DNA from: Chitinophagaceae bacterium
GTDB taxonomy: Bacteria > Bacteroidota > Bacteroidia > Chitinophagales > Chitinophagaceae
Assembly (NCBI GenBank): GCA_013205585.1
Contig: JABMML010000070.1
Location: 1-20,471 of the forward strand
Length of the DNA: 20,471 bases
Direction of reading: 5' to 3'
The notes below the pieces were generated by a model. It saw nothing but the letters and a program-made list of their open reading frames with translations. It was not told the DNA's origin and did not search any database. Of this stretch, positions 7,333 through 14,713 are shown piece by piece (position 1 is the first letter of the stretch; every line of letters begins with the position of its first letter). A program made the translations under genes and the position numbers.

Positions 7333-8847
7333 ATGAAAATATTTAGCCCCGCATTATCAAGATTAGCGCGCCTTCGTTATTGGAAAATTGAACATTGGGT
7401 AAACGACCCTATTTCGGCACAAAGAGAAGTTTTACAAGATTTAATTACACATGGTCAGTATACACAGTTTGGTTTAAAATATCAATTTGCAGAAATATTT
7501 GATATTCGAAAATTCAAAGCTACAGTTCCCATTCACGAATACGAAGACCTCAAACCTTATATAGAACAAATATTAGAAGCAGAAGACGGAGTGCTCTGGA
7601 ACACCCCCGTAGAGTGGTTTGCGAAGAGTAGCGGTACCACAAGTAGTAAAAGTAAATTTATTCCGCTCACTAAAGAAAGTATTGAGGACAATCATTTTCA
7701 AGCGTCCAAAGATGTACTCACTAGTTATTATCATGCATTACCCGATAGTGATTTACTCACCGGAAAGTCGTTGGTCATTGGAGGAAGCCATCAGGTGCAT
7801 CCTATTAAAGATGATATTCAATTTGGTGATTTAAGTGCTGTTTTATTACAAAATTCTCCTTTCTGGGCAGGCTTTATTCGTACACCAGAATTATCCATTG
7901 CCTTAATGGATGAGTGGGAAAATAAAATAGAAAGCTTAGCACAAAGTACGATTGAAGAAAATGTAACTTCTATTGCGGGGGTGCCTACTTGGACCTTGGT
8001 CTTATTAAAAAGAATTTTAGAAATTACGGGTAAGGCTAACATAAAAGAAGTTTGGCCCAATTTTGAATTATACATTCACGGCGGTGTTTCTTTCACTCCT
8101 TATAAAGAACAATTCAATAAAGTCATTGGACCTAATTGTAATTATTTAGAAATATATAATGCCAGTGAAGGATTTTTTGCAGCGCAAGATAGAATTAACG
8201 AAGAGGGTATGTTACTTTATTTACAACATGGCATTTTTTATGAGTTCATGCCAGTGGAGGAATATGGAAAGCCACATCCCATAACTTATGGATTAAATAA
8301 AGTGGTAATAGGAAAAAATTATGCCATTGTAGTAAGTACCAATGGAGGTTTATGGCGTTATTTAGTGGGAGACACCATTCAATTTGTAAGCACAAGCCCC
8401 TATAGAATAAAAGTAAGCGGTAGGTTAAAACAATTTATCAACGCCTTCGGAGAAGAGCTCATTGCAGATAATAGCGATAAGGCCATTAGTGAAACCTGCT
8501 CTGCCTTAGGCCTTACTATTAAAGAGTATACGGCAGCCCCTATTTATATGTCGGATCAAAATAAGGGAGCACATGAATGGTTAATTGAATTTGATGAAAA
8601 CCCCAAGGACCTTGAAGCCTTTACCCTTTTATTAGATAAAAATTTACAAGCAGCCAATAGCGACTACGAGGCAAAAAGACATAAAAATATTGCACTAGGC
8701 CTTCCGCAAATAACAGCTGTGAGAGCGGGTTGTTTTCATGACTGGCTCAAACAAAAAGGAAAACTAGGTGGACAACATAAAGTGCCCAGACTCTCCAATG
8801 AGCGTAAATTTGTTGAGGAAATAAAATTGATTCACCAACTAGGATAA
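7333..8847 (+). CDS. GH3 (auxin-responsive promoter) family acyl-adenylating enzyme
   Basis: 504 residues from ATG 7333, 7 nt after the lptB stop. A TTG at 7300 would lengthen the frame into lptB and is unlikely. GH3 proteins belong to the ANL superfamily; the plant members activate hormone carboxylates with ATP and join them to amino acids, while bacterial functions are largely unassigned. Visible: FAKSSGTTSSKSKFIPLT (residues about 98-115, the Ser/Thr-rich ATP-binding loop), YNASEGFF (the second nucleotide motif), NGGLWRYLVGDTI and the C-terminal hinge region near KVSGRLKQFINAFGEEL. No signal peptide, so cytoplasmic. The operon setting with lptB and fabG suggests a lipid- or envelope-related acyl substrate, but this is inference only. 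Confidence 0.88.
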   Translation: MKIFSPALSRLARLRYWKIEHWVNDPISAQREVLQDLITHGQYTQFGLKYQFAEIFDIRKFKATVPIHEYEDLKPYIEQILEAEDGVLWNTPVEWFAKSSGTTSSKSKFIPLTKESIEDNHFQASKDVLTSYYHALPDSDLLTGKSLVIGGSHQVHPIKDDIQFGDLSAVLLQNSPFWAGFIRTPELSIALMDEWENKIESLAQSTIEENVTSIAGVPTWTLVLLKRILEITGKANIKEVWPNFELYIHGGVSFTPYKEQFNKVIGPNCNYLEIYNASEGFFAAQDRINEEGMLLYLQHGIFYEFMPVEEYGKPHPITYGLNKVVIGKNYAIVVSTNGGLWRYLVGDTIQFVSTSPYRIKVSGRLKQFINAFGEELIADNSDKAISETCSALGLTIKEYTAAPIYMSDQNKGAHEWLIEFDENPKDLEAFTLLLDKNLQAANSDYEAKRHKNIALGLPQITAVRAGCFHDWLKQKGKLGGQHKVPRLSNERKFVEEIKLIHQLG

Positions 8848-8858
8848 TAAAAAACACA

Positions 8859-9065
8859 ATGATTGATACTTTAGGTTGGATTGCGACCGCTATTGTAGTG
8901 GGTTCATTTGGAATACAGGATCAAAGAAAACTAAGGATAGTGAATATGTCTGGTAGTATTCTTTGGATTGGCTATGGTTTTTTAAAACAGGATAATCCTA
9001 TTATATTTGTGAATATTAGTATTATGGTAATGCATACTTATTGGTTTATTAAAAATAAAAAATAA
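8859..9065 (+). CDS. Small three-helix membrane protein, SemiSWEET/PQ-loop-like
   Basis: 68 residues almost wholly composed of three hydrophobic segments (about 3-19, 28-43 and 46-64) joined by short polar links (QDQRKLR; KQDN). Length and three-helix layout resemble SemiSWEET half-transporters, which dimerise to move small sugars, and similar small PQ-loop proteins; the canonical PQ dipeptide is absent. The FVNISIMVMHTYWF third helix with its Asn fits that fold class. The substrate is unknown, and it could also belong to an uncharacterised small membrane family. It starts 11 nt after the GH3 stop and its stop codon overlaps the fabG start by one base (TAATG), so it is a true gene in the operon and probably translationally coupled to fabG. 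Confidence 0.7.
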   Translation: MIDTLGWIATAIVVGSFGIQDQRKLRIVNMSGSILWIGYGFLKQDNPIIFVNISIMVMHTYWFIKNKK

Positions 9066-9820
9066 TGAAACTATTAACAGGAAAAGTAGCCATTGTAACC
9101 GGAGCAGCACGCGGCATTGGCGCAGCCATAGCTCTAAAATTAGCAGCGCAAGGAAGTCATATTGCTTTTACCTATGTAAACGATAGTAGTGCTGAGAAAG
9201 CGTATAGTTTAGTAACTGAAATAGAAAAGCTAGGCGTGAAAGCAAAAGCCTATAAAACCAATGCAGCCGATTTCGCAGCTTGTGAAAGTTTCGTGAATGA
9301 TGTAGTAGCTAGTTTTGGCACTGTAGATATTTGTGTGAACAATGCAGGTATATCAAAAGATAATTTATTATTACGCATGACCCCAGAACAATGGGATGAT
9401 GTAATGAATACAAATTTGAAAAGCGTTTACAATATGACTAAGCATGTCATACGCCCCATGATGAAAGCAAAAAGCGGAAGTATTATTAATATGAGTTCTA
9501 TTATTGGTATACGTGGTAATGCAGGACAGAGTAGTTATGCTGCAAGCAAGGCCGGTATCATTGGATTTACAAAGTCTATTGCTTTAGAAATAGGCAGTCG
9601 TAATATAAGATGCAATGCCATAGCCCCTGGTTTTGTTGAAACCGATATGACGCATTATTTAAACGAAGGAGATGCAGGAAAAGCTTTCTTAGATAAAATT
9701 CCTTTAGGACGTTTTGGTAAAGCAGAAGAAATTGCGAACACCACTTTATTTTTAGCAAGTGATTTAAGTAGTTATATCACAGGACAAGTTATAAGCGCTT
9801 GCGGTGGTTTGAATATTTAA
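9065..9820 (+). CDS. fabG: 3-oxoacyl-[acyl-carrier-protein] reductase FabG (SDR family)
   Basis: 251 residues, normal for FabG. It reduces 3-ketoacyl-ACP with NADPH in the fatty acid elongation cycle in the cytoplasm. Visible: TGAARGIG (12-19, Rossmann cofactor loop), NNAGISKDNLLLRM (FabG-typical), catalytic Ser in INMSSIIG, the YAASKAG motif with catalytic Tyr and Lys, NAIAPGFVETDM and the C-terminal YITGQVISACGG. The strong match to FabG-specific segments favours FabG over another short-chain dehydrogenase, although Bacteroidota carry several paralogues and this one need not be the housekeeping copy. It is the last gene of the lptB run and meets adk tail to tail with 9 nt between the stops. 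Confidence 0.88.
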   Translation: MKLLTGKVAIVTGAARGIGAAIALKLAAQGSHIAFTYVNDSSAEKAYSLVTEIEKLGVKAKAYKTNAADFAACESFVNDVVASFGTVDICVNNAGISKDNLLLRMTPEQWDDVMNTNLKSVYNMTKHVIRPMMKAKSGSIINMSSIIGIRGNAGQSSYAASKAGIIGFTKSIALEIGSRNIRCNAIAPGFVETDMTHYLNEGDAGKAFLDKIPLGRFGKAEEIANTTLFLASDLSSYITGQVISACGGLNI

Positions 9821-9834
9821 TAAAACTTATTAAA
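9816..9834. terminator. A/T inverted repeat spanning the convergent fabG and adk stop codons
   Basis: TTTAATAA, a 3-nt AAC loop and TTATTAAA form a perfect 8-bp inverted repeat that contains both stop codons. It is symmetric, so it could act in either direction, but with no G-C pairs the hairpin is weak. It may mark a bidirectional transcript end or be a by-product of A/T-rich stop regions. Confidence 0.3.
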
Positions 9835-10405
9835 TTCTTGCATCAATTTCTTTTTTCAAATCGGCATAAATACTTTCAACTGTTCCTTCTCCTGTTATGC
9901 CTACTACTTTATTAAACTGTGCATAGTAAGTAGCTACTGCTGTTGTTTTATCGTGGTACTCTTTAATTCTTGCACGTATAATGTTTTCATTCGTATCATC
10001 GCTTCTTCCCGATGTTAAACCACGGCCTAATAATCTTTTTACTAATTCTTCTTCACTTACTTCTAAGGCCAATACTACATTAATCTCATTATTTTTTTCT
10101 TTTAGCAATGTATCTAAAGCAATACACTGAGCTGTAGTGCGGGGAAAGCCATCAAATAAAAAACCTTTGGCCTCGGGGTGTGCATCCATAAAATTACCCA
10201 CCATTCCAATGACTACCGCATCAGGCACTAATTGACCCGCATCCATATAACGCTTGGCTTCTATGCCTAATTCGGTTTGATTCCCCATTTCTGTTCTTAA
10301 TAAATTTCCAGTACTAAGGTGTTGTAAGCCAAAAGATTCAATGATATTTTCACTTTGAGTTCCCTTGCCACTGCCCGGAGGGCCAAATAAGATTAAATTA
10401 AACAT
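9830..10405 (-). CDS. adk: Adenylate kinase
   Basis: 191 residues. The enzyme interconverts ATP + AMP and 2 ADP in the cytoplasm. Visible: P-loop GPPGSGKGT (8-16), HLSTGNLLR (AMP-binding), FDGFPRTTAQ (the AMP-site GFPR motif), and RLLGRGLTSGRSDD, where the LID is the short form without the zinc-finger Cys residues, explaining the length below the 214 residues of E. coli Adk. No upstream extension is needed; ATG 10405 precedes the conserved MFNLILFGPPG. It is monocistronic by position, with an exact -7 element about 17 nt upstream and convergent fabG at the 3' end. Confidence 0.96.
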   Translation of the reverse strand: MFNLILFGPPGSGKGTQSENIIESFGLQHLSTGNLLRTEMGNQTELGIEAKRYMDAGQLVPDAVVIGMVGNFMDAHPEAKGFLFDGFPRTTAQCIALDTLLKEKNNEINVVLALEVSEEELVKRLLGRGLTSGRSDDTNENIIRARIKEYHDKTTAVATYYAQFNKVVGITGEGTVESIYADLKKEIDARI

Positions 10406-10421
10406 GCTGTTGAGTTGAGTT

Positions 10422-10429
10422 CAAAGATA
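10422..10429 (-). promoter_or_regulatory. adk promoter -7 element (TAnnTTTG type)
   Basis: The minus strand reads TATCTTTG, an exact -7 match 17 nt before the adk ATG. A TTG (plus-strand CAA at 10455-10457) lies 25 nt upstream, slightly longer than the usual 17-23 nt spacing. Confidence 0.5.
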
Positions 10430-10558
10430 CAGAACTGACTTAAATTTTAAGTAGCAATCTCTGCCAATTATGAAAATTTCGATATTGCTAAAATTTTATG
10501 CTTCTCTAAACAAAATAGATGAATAGTTGTTAGTATTTTTAACATTGAAATAAGGTCT

Positions 10559-11074
10559 ATGTATAAAATTATCTTTTGTTTACTATTATTAAGCACGGGA
10601 GCCTGCTCTCAGAGTCCCAATAATAGCCAATTAAAAAAAGCTCCTATGTCAGCAAGCCAAAACAAGTACTATTCTACAGCTAGTAAAGAGAAGTTAGTAT
10701 TAGCCGATAGCGTTTGGAAACAAGTCCTATCGCCCGAAGTTTATCAGATTGCAAGACAGAAGGGAACCGAAAGGCCCTTTAGTAGTGCCTTTGAAACAAG
10801 TAAGGAAGTGGGCACTTTTCATTGCGCTGCCTGCGGCAACCCTTTATTTAAAAGTACGGCCAAGTTTGAAAGTGGTTGTGGCTGGCCTAGTTTTTTTGAA
10901 CCCATCACCAAGGGCTCCATTATATATATTCCCGATAATTCACTTGGTATGCAACGTACCGAAGTAGAATGCGGAAAATGTAAAGGCCATTTAGGACATG
11001 TATTTGAAGATGGTCCTCCACCCACAGGATTACGTTACTGTATTAATGGAGTGGTACTAAGTTTAGAAAAATAA
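10559..11074 (+). CDS. msrB: Lipoprotein peptide-methionine (R)-S-oxide reductase MsrB
   Basis: 171 residues. MsrB reduces the R form of methionine sulfoxide in proteins. Residues 1-15 are a signal peptide ending in a lipobox (LSTGAC, Cys16), so the enzyme should be a lipid-anchored envelope protein. The MsrB domain covers about 47-170: zinc ligands Cys89/Cys92 (CAAC) and Cys138/Cys141 (CGKC), GCGWPSF with the likely resolving Cys107, GHLGHVFEDGP, and the catalytic Cys161 in RYCING. The last strand reads VVLSL where many members have SAALRF, a mild difference. The gene stands alone, 153 nt from adk and converging on the DUF5690 gene. TATTTTTA near 10529 resembles a -7 element with one mismatch. 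Confidence 0.93.
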   Translation: MYKIIFCLLLLSTGACSQSPNNSQLKKAPMSASQNKYYSTASKEKLVLADSVWKQVLSPEVYQIARQKGTERPFSSAFETSKEVGTFHCAACGNPLFKSTAKFESGCGWPSFFEPITKGSIIYIPDNSLGMQRTEVECGKCKGHLGHVFEDGPPPTGLRYCINGVVLSLEK

Positions 11075-11082
11075 TTACGTCT

Positions 11083-11103
11083 TAAATAAAGAAGATTTAT
11101 TTA
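11083..11103. terminator. A/T inverted repeat between convergent msrB and DUF5690 genes
   Basis: TAAATAAA (11083-11090), a 5-nt loop GAAGA and TTTATTTA (11096-11103) form a perfect 8-bp A/T stem. The right arm includes the stop codon of the minus-strand gene. It is a plausible weak bidirectional transcript end, resembling the repeat between fabG and adk. Confidence 0.3.
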
Positions 11104-12366
11104 CGCAGCAGGAACTAAACTTGCTTTGTGTTTTTTCGTGAAATAATACATTGCATACAGCGTTATAAATACGCCTACAAAAGAAAGTATCATCACACTT
11201 TGTGAAAAAAATTGGGTCCATTTTATTTGTAGGCTCATACCTTCTTTGACTAGCATCACAGATACACTTCCTACATAGCCCACAGAATCGGCTACATAAA
11301 TAAAAAAGCCTGCATTGCCTTTCATTGAAAAAGCAGCAATGAGTCGATCAAAGAAAATAGAATTAAAAGGAATATACACTAAGTATAAACCAAGTCCTAC
11401 AAATAGCATCCACCAGAAGGGATCTAGTAATTGTTGAGAAAAATAATAAGTAGAAACGCCTGCTATTATAAAACCCAATAAAATAAAAATATGGGCCACC
11501 ATTAGGGCCTTAAAACTATTTTTAATAAATACCACAGCGCCCATTATAATTAAAATAAAAATAGTAATGGGAATTTCTGTTTGCGTAAATAGGGCGGGTC
11601 TTGAATTAAAGCCCATCTCCTTCCACATATCGGCTGAAAAATTATCGCGTATGTCTCTAAAAATAGTGGCGAATAAATAAATAGCTACAAAGGCAATGAT
11701 GCCGGGTAAATATTGTTTTAATAAAAATTTGCGCTCTACACCGGTCATCGGAATGCGTTTAGTTCTAAGTATTTCATCTTCTTCGGAAGGTGGTGGTACT
11801 TTTTCTAAACCATAGACACATATAATAAGAGGTAAAGCAAAAACCAATCCTGTACAAAAAGGAACCCAAAATTCTGTAATATGATATTGCGCCATTAACC
11901 AGGCCCCCACCGACTTTACCCACCCCGATGAAAAAATAAAACTGACCGCTAGTGCTGCCCCAATGAAATCGGTGCTCTTGCGTCCTTCTACATAAGAAAA
12001 AACGACGCCCCATAACATACCTAATGGAAACCCATTTAAAAATAAGAATATGACATTATAAGGTGCAGGCACAAGGGCAAATAATAACCAAGCCAGCCAA
12101 GAAATACCTGTCAATAAAAAAATAATTTTATACCTATTTACTTTTTGAAGTCCTGAGATAAATTTAATGCCATAAAATTTAGCCAACATATAGCCTAGCA
12201 TTTGACTAATGACTAACGCCGTTTTATATGCAATGGGGCCGAAGGTTAATCCGTCAAAAGTGCAAACAGTAAATGATTTTCTAAAGCCAAAAATAAATAC
12301 ATAAGTACCAAATGAAACAAGGGCTGCATATAGTGCGATGGATTTATCTTTGGATAAAACTGGCAT
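11101..12366 (-). CDS. DUF5690 family multi-pass membrane protein (MFS-like)
   Basis: 421 residues from ATG 12366 (MPVLSKDKSIALYAAL). A TTG at 12393 gives a 9-residue longer frame, but a -7 promoter element covers that codon, so ATG 12366 is preferred. About twelve hydrophobic helices in two halves separated by a charged loop (PPPSEEDEILRTKR, then TGVERKFLLKQYLPG) give a major-facilitator-like plan. The segment IFRDIRDNFSADMWKEMGF between helices is characteristic of the DUF5690 family of Bacteroidota, as I recall it. Function and substrate are unknown. It is divergent from the glycosyltransferase gene and convergent with msrB. Confidence 0.8.
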   Translation of the reverse strand: MPVLSKDKSIALYAALVSFGTYVFIFGFRKSFTVCTFDGLTFGPIAYKTALVISQMLGYMLAKFYGIKFISGLQKVNRYKIIFLLTGISWLAWLLFALVPAPYNVIFLFLNGFPLGMLWGVVFSYVEGRKSTDFIGAALAVSFIFSSGWVKSVGAWLMAQYHITEFWVPFCTGLVFALPLIICVYGLEKVPPPSEEDEILRTKRIPMTGVERKFLLKQYLPGIIAFVAIYLFATIFRDIRDNFSADMWKEMGFNSRPALFTQTEIPITIFILIIMGAVVFIKNSFKALMVAHIFILLGFIIAGVSTYYFSQQLLDPFWWMLFVGLGLYLVYIPFNSIFFDRLIAAFSMKGNAGFFIYVADSVGYVGSVSVMLVKEGMSLQIKWTQFFSQSVMILSFVGVFITLYAMYYFTKKHKASLVPAA

Positions 12367-12390
12367 ATTTATCTTTTTTAATAGGCTTCT

Positions 12391-12398
12391 CAAATTTA
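12391..12398 (-). promoter_or_regulatory. Promoter -7 element for the DUF5690 gene
   Basis: The minus strand reads TAAATTTG, an exact TAnnTTTG match 24 nt upstream of ATG 12366. It decides the start: a TTG start at 12393 would lie inside the promoter. The -33 box is not clear. Confidence 0.5.
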
Positions 12399-12437
12399 CA
12401 TTTTAAACATGTATAATATTGACTAAATTAGTGTTTT

Positions 12438-13574
12438 ATGAAACGACCTTCTATTTGTATTTCTCCCATTGATTGGGGCCTGGGCCATGCCACTAGATGC
12501 ATAACCCTTATCAAGGCCTTTGAAAAATTAGGCTACCAAGTATTTGTTGCAACAGAAGGATACCATGAGGCCATTTTAAGAGAAGCCCTTCCGAATGCTC
12601 ATTTTTTACACTTAAGAGGCTACCGTATTCGCTATGCTAAATGGGGGTTTACACTTCCTATTGTACTACTATTTCAAGTACCTAAAATTATATATAGTAT
12701 AATTTATGAAAACAATTGGTTGAAAAAAGCACAAGCGCAATATGAATTTGATATGATTGTTTCCGATAATCGTTTTGGATTTTATCATAAAAATGTACCC
12801 AGTGTTTTTATAACCCACCAATTAAATTTACAATTGCATTTTGCTTGGGCCACTAAGGCTTTTCAAAAACTACAATATAATTGGTTAAAAAAATATACAG
12901 CTTGTTGGATTCCAGATATAGATGGGCCCAATAATTTATCTGGGGTCTTAGCCAATCCTAAAGATAAACCTAGCATACCTTTGTGGTATATGGGTTGTTT
13001 GTCAAGACTGATAGATGCACCTATTGATAACAGTTCTGATAATAATAGTGCTACTCATAGCGCCACCGCGCATAGTGCTACTCCCACCGTTTTTTTAGGA
13101 ATTGTTTCAGGACCAGAACCACAAAGAACCTTACTTGAAAATTTATTATGGAAAGCGGGTAACAAATTAAATATTCCTTTTATAGTCATTGCAGGCACTC
13201 CTTCTAAAGAGGAGCCTAATAAAATAATTGCGGAAAATAAAAATGCTACGCTTTATGCACATTTAGCGGCACCTGCATTAGTAAGAGAAATTAAAAGAGC
13301 AGATTATATTATTTGCAGAGGGGGCTATACCACTTTAATGGAATTAATACCTTTTGAAAAAAAATTAATTTTTATTCCAACACCGGGGCAAACAGAACAA
13401 CTGTATTTAGGAAAATTATGGCAGGAAAAAAATTGGGCAATCTGTTATGCGCAAGAAAATTTTAAATTAAATTTTGCTTTAGAAGAAGCGAAAAGTTTTC
13501 ACTTTAAACAAGCGCCCTTTAAAGCTTTCTCCATAGAAGCACTTGAGGCTGCTATAAAGAAGTTATCTTTATAA
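12438..13574 (+). CDS. MurG-like (GT-B fold) glycosyltransferase
   Basis: 378 residues. The N-terminal half begins ICISPIDWGLGHATRCI, the glycine-rich GHxTR acceptor-side loop found in MurG-like transferases. The C-terminal half carries IICRGGYTTLMELIPFEKKLIFIPTPGQTEQLYLGKLW, that is, the nucleotide-sugar-binding GG..T..E...F..P.....EQ pattern. Two such Rossmann halves indicate a GT-B enzyme, probably using a UDP-sugar at the cytoplasmic face of the membrane. Donor and acceptor cannot be assigned; MurG itself is unlikely because its usual motifs are not complete. The linker near residues 195-214 is an odd Ser/Asn/His/Ala/Thr-rich stretch with a repeated SAT unit. The next gene starts 2 nt after the stop. 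Confidence 0.75.
   Translation: MKRPSICISPIDWGLGHATRCITLIKAFEKLGYQVFVATEGYHEAILREALPNAHFLHLRGYRIRYAKWGFTLPIVLLFQVPKIIYSIIYENNWLKKAQAQYEFDMIVSDNRFGFYHKNVPSVFITHQLNLQLHFAWATKAFQKLQYNWLKKYTACWIPDIDGPNNLSGVLANPKDKPSIPLWYMGCLSRLIDAPIDNSSDNNSATHSATAHSATPTVFLGIVSGPEPQRTLLENLLWKAGNKLNIPFIVIAGTPSKEEPNKIIAENKNATLYAHLAAPALVREIKRADYIICRGGYTTLMELIPFEKKLIFIPTPGQTEQLYLGKLWQEKNWAICYAQENFKLNFALEEAKSFHFKQAPFKAFSIEALEAAIKKLSL
13046..13084 (+). repeat. In-frame SAT(H) repeat in the glycosyltransferase linker
   Basis: The linker encodes SATH-SATAH-SATP: three copies of a Ser-Ala-Thr unit, the first and third with identical codons AGT GCT ACT and the middle one diverged to AGC GCC ACC. It lies in a hydrophilic stretch between the two Rossmann halves where length change is likely tolerated. 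Confidence 0.6.
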
Positions 13575-13576
13575 AT

Positions 13577-14659
13577 ATGGCAGTTCAAAAAATTAATATT
13601 GACGAATTTATAATTGAAACAAGGGTAAGCATTGGTGTAAGCATTCGTTCAAGCATTATAATAGATGTAAGAAGCCCTGCAGAATTTGAACATGCACATA
13701 TTCCGCATGCACTTAACCTTCCCTTATTTGATAATGAGCAGCGGGCTATGATTGGAACTACTTATAAAAAACAAAGCAGGGAAGCGGCTATTAAGGCGGG
13801 TTTACCGCTTTTTGGAACCAAGATGCTGCCTATGATTGAAACGGTGGAGGCTTGGATAAAGGATAGACAAAAAGAAAATGATTTAACGAAGCCCACCATA
13901 TACCTGCATTGTTGGAGAGGCGGTATGCGCAGTGCGGCTGTTGCATGGCTATTAGATTTATATGGCTATAAAGTAGTTCAATTAACAGGCGGTTACAAGG
14001 CTTACAGGAATTGGGTGCTTGAACAATTTACAATTTCATACAGCTTAAAAGTTTTAGGCGGTTACACTGGCTCGGGTAAAACAGAAGTTTTACAAGCCTT
14101 AGACAAAAGAAATTATGCAGTGATAGATTTAGAAGGGCTAGCAAATCATAAGGGTTCGGCCTATGGTGCCATTGGACAATTGCCACAACCAAGTCAAGAA
14201 ATGTTTGAAAATATTTTAGCCGAAAAATTATTGGAAGTCAATAAAAAACAAAAAAGTATTTGGATTGAAGATGAAAGTCAAAGAATAGGAACGGTTTTAA
14301 TTCCTAGGCCCTTATTTCATTTAATGAGAAGCAGCCCTTGTTATTTTTTAACCATCCCTTTTGAGCAAAGACTTAATTTTATTGTAGAAGGTTATGGAAG
14401 CTTTGATCAAAAAAGTTTAATAGAAGCAACAATACGCATTCAAAAAAGACTGGGTGGCCTAGAAACCAAGACAGCTGTTGATTATATTACAGCAGGCGCC
14501 TTGAAAGAAGCATTTTCTATTTTATTAAAATACTATGATAAGTGGTATGAAAAAAATGCAAAAAAAGAAGTACTTCCTAAATTAGAATTAATTCCCGTTT
14601 CGTCTGAAATGGTCGATCCAGTTCATAATGCCCAATTATTAGAAAAGCTAAGTGAATGA
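13577..14659 (+). CDS. mnmH: tRNA 2-selenouridine/geranyl-2-thiouridine synthase MnmH (SelU/YbbB)
   Basis: 360 residues. MnmH geranylates 2-thiouridine at the tRNA wobble position and replaces the sulfur with selenium from selenophosphate. An N-terminal rhodanese domain (about 5-150) shows IIDVRSPAEFEHAHIPHALNLP and the catalytic Cys112 in HCWRGGMRS. A P-loop domain follows with GGYTGSGKT (161-169). The segments KGSAYGAIGQLPQPSQ and IEDESQRIG are typical of the family. Length matches E. coli YbbB (about 364). It starts 2 nt after the glycosyltransferase stop. Activity as a selenium enzyme requires SelD, which is not in the window. A 12-bp coding repeat inflates the loop before the first rhodanese strand. 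Confidence 0.93.
   Translation: MAVQKINIDEFIIETRVSIGVSIRSSIIIDVRSPAEFEHAHIPHALNLPLFDNEQRAMIGTTYKKQSREAAIKAGLPLFGTKMLPMIETVEAWIKDRQKENDLTKPTIYLHCWRGGMRSAAVAWLLDLYGYKVVQLTGGYKAYRNWVLEQFTISYSLKVLGGYTGSGKTEVLQALDKRNYAVIDLEGLANHKGSAYGAIGQLPQPSQEMFENILAEKLLEVNKKQKSIWIEDESQRIGTVLIPRPLFHLMRSSPCYFLTIPFEQRLNFIVEGYGSFDQKSLIEATIRIQKRLGGLETKTAVDYITAGALKEAFSILLKYYDKWYEKNAKKEVLPKLELIPVSSEMVDPVHNAQLLEKLSE
13625..13660 (+). repeat. Three tandem imperfect 12-bp repeats inside mnmH
   Basis: GTAAGCATTGGT, GTAAGCATTCGT and TCAAGCATTATA are head to tail and in frame, encoding VSIG-VSIR-SSII. All share AAGCATT at the same position, indicating local duplication. They sit just before the rhodanese strand IIDVRSPAEF. 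Confidence 0.75.
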
Positions 14660-14713
14660 TGCCTATCATCTTTTATTATTTAAGTTTTTTGGCTATCTTC
14701 AATCGTATAAATT

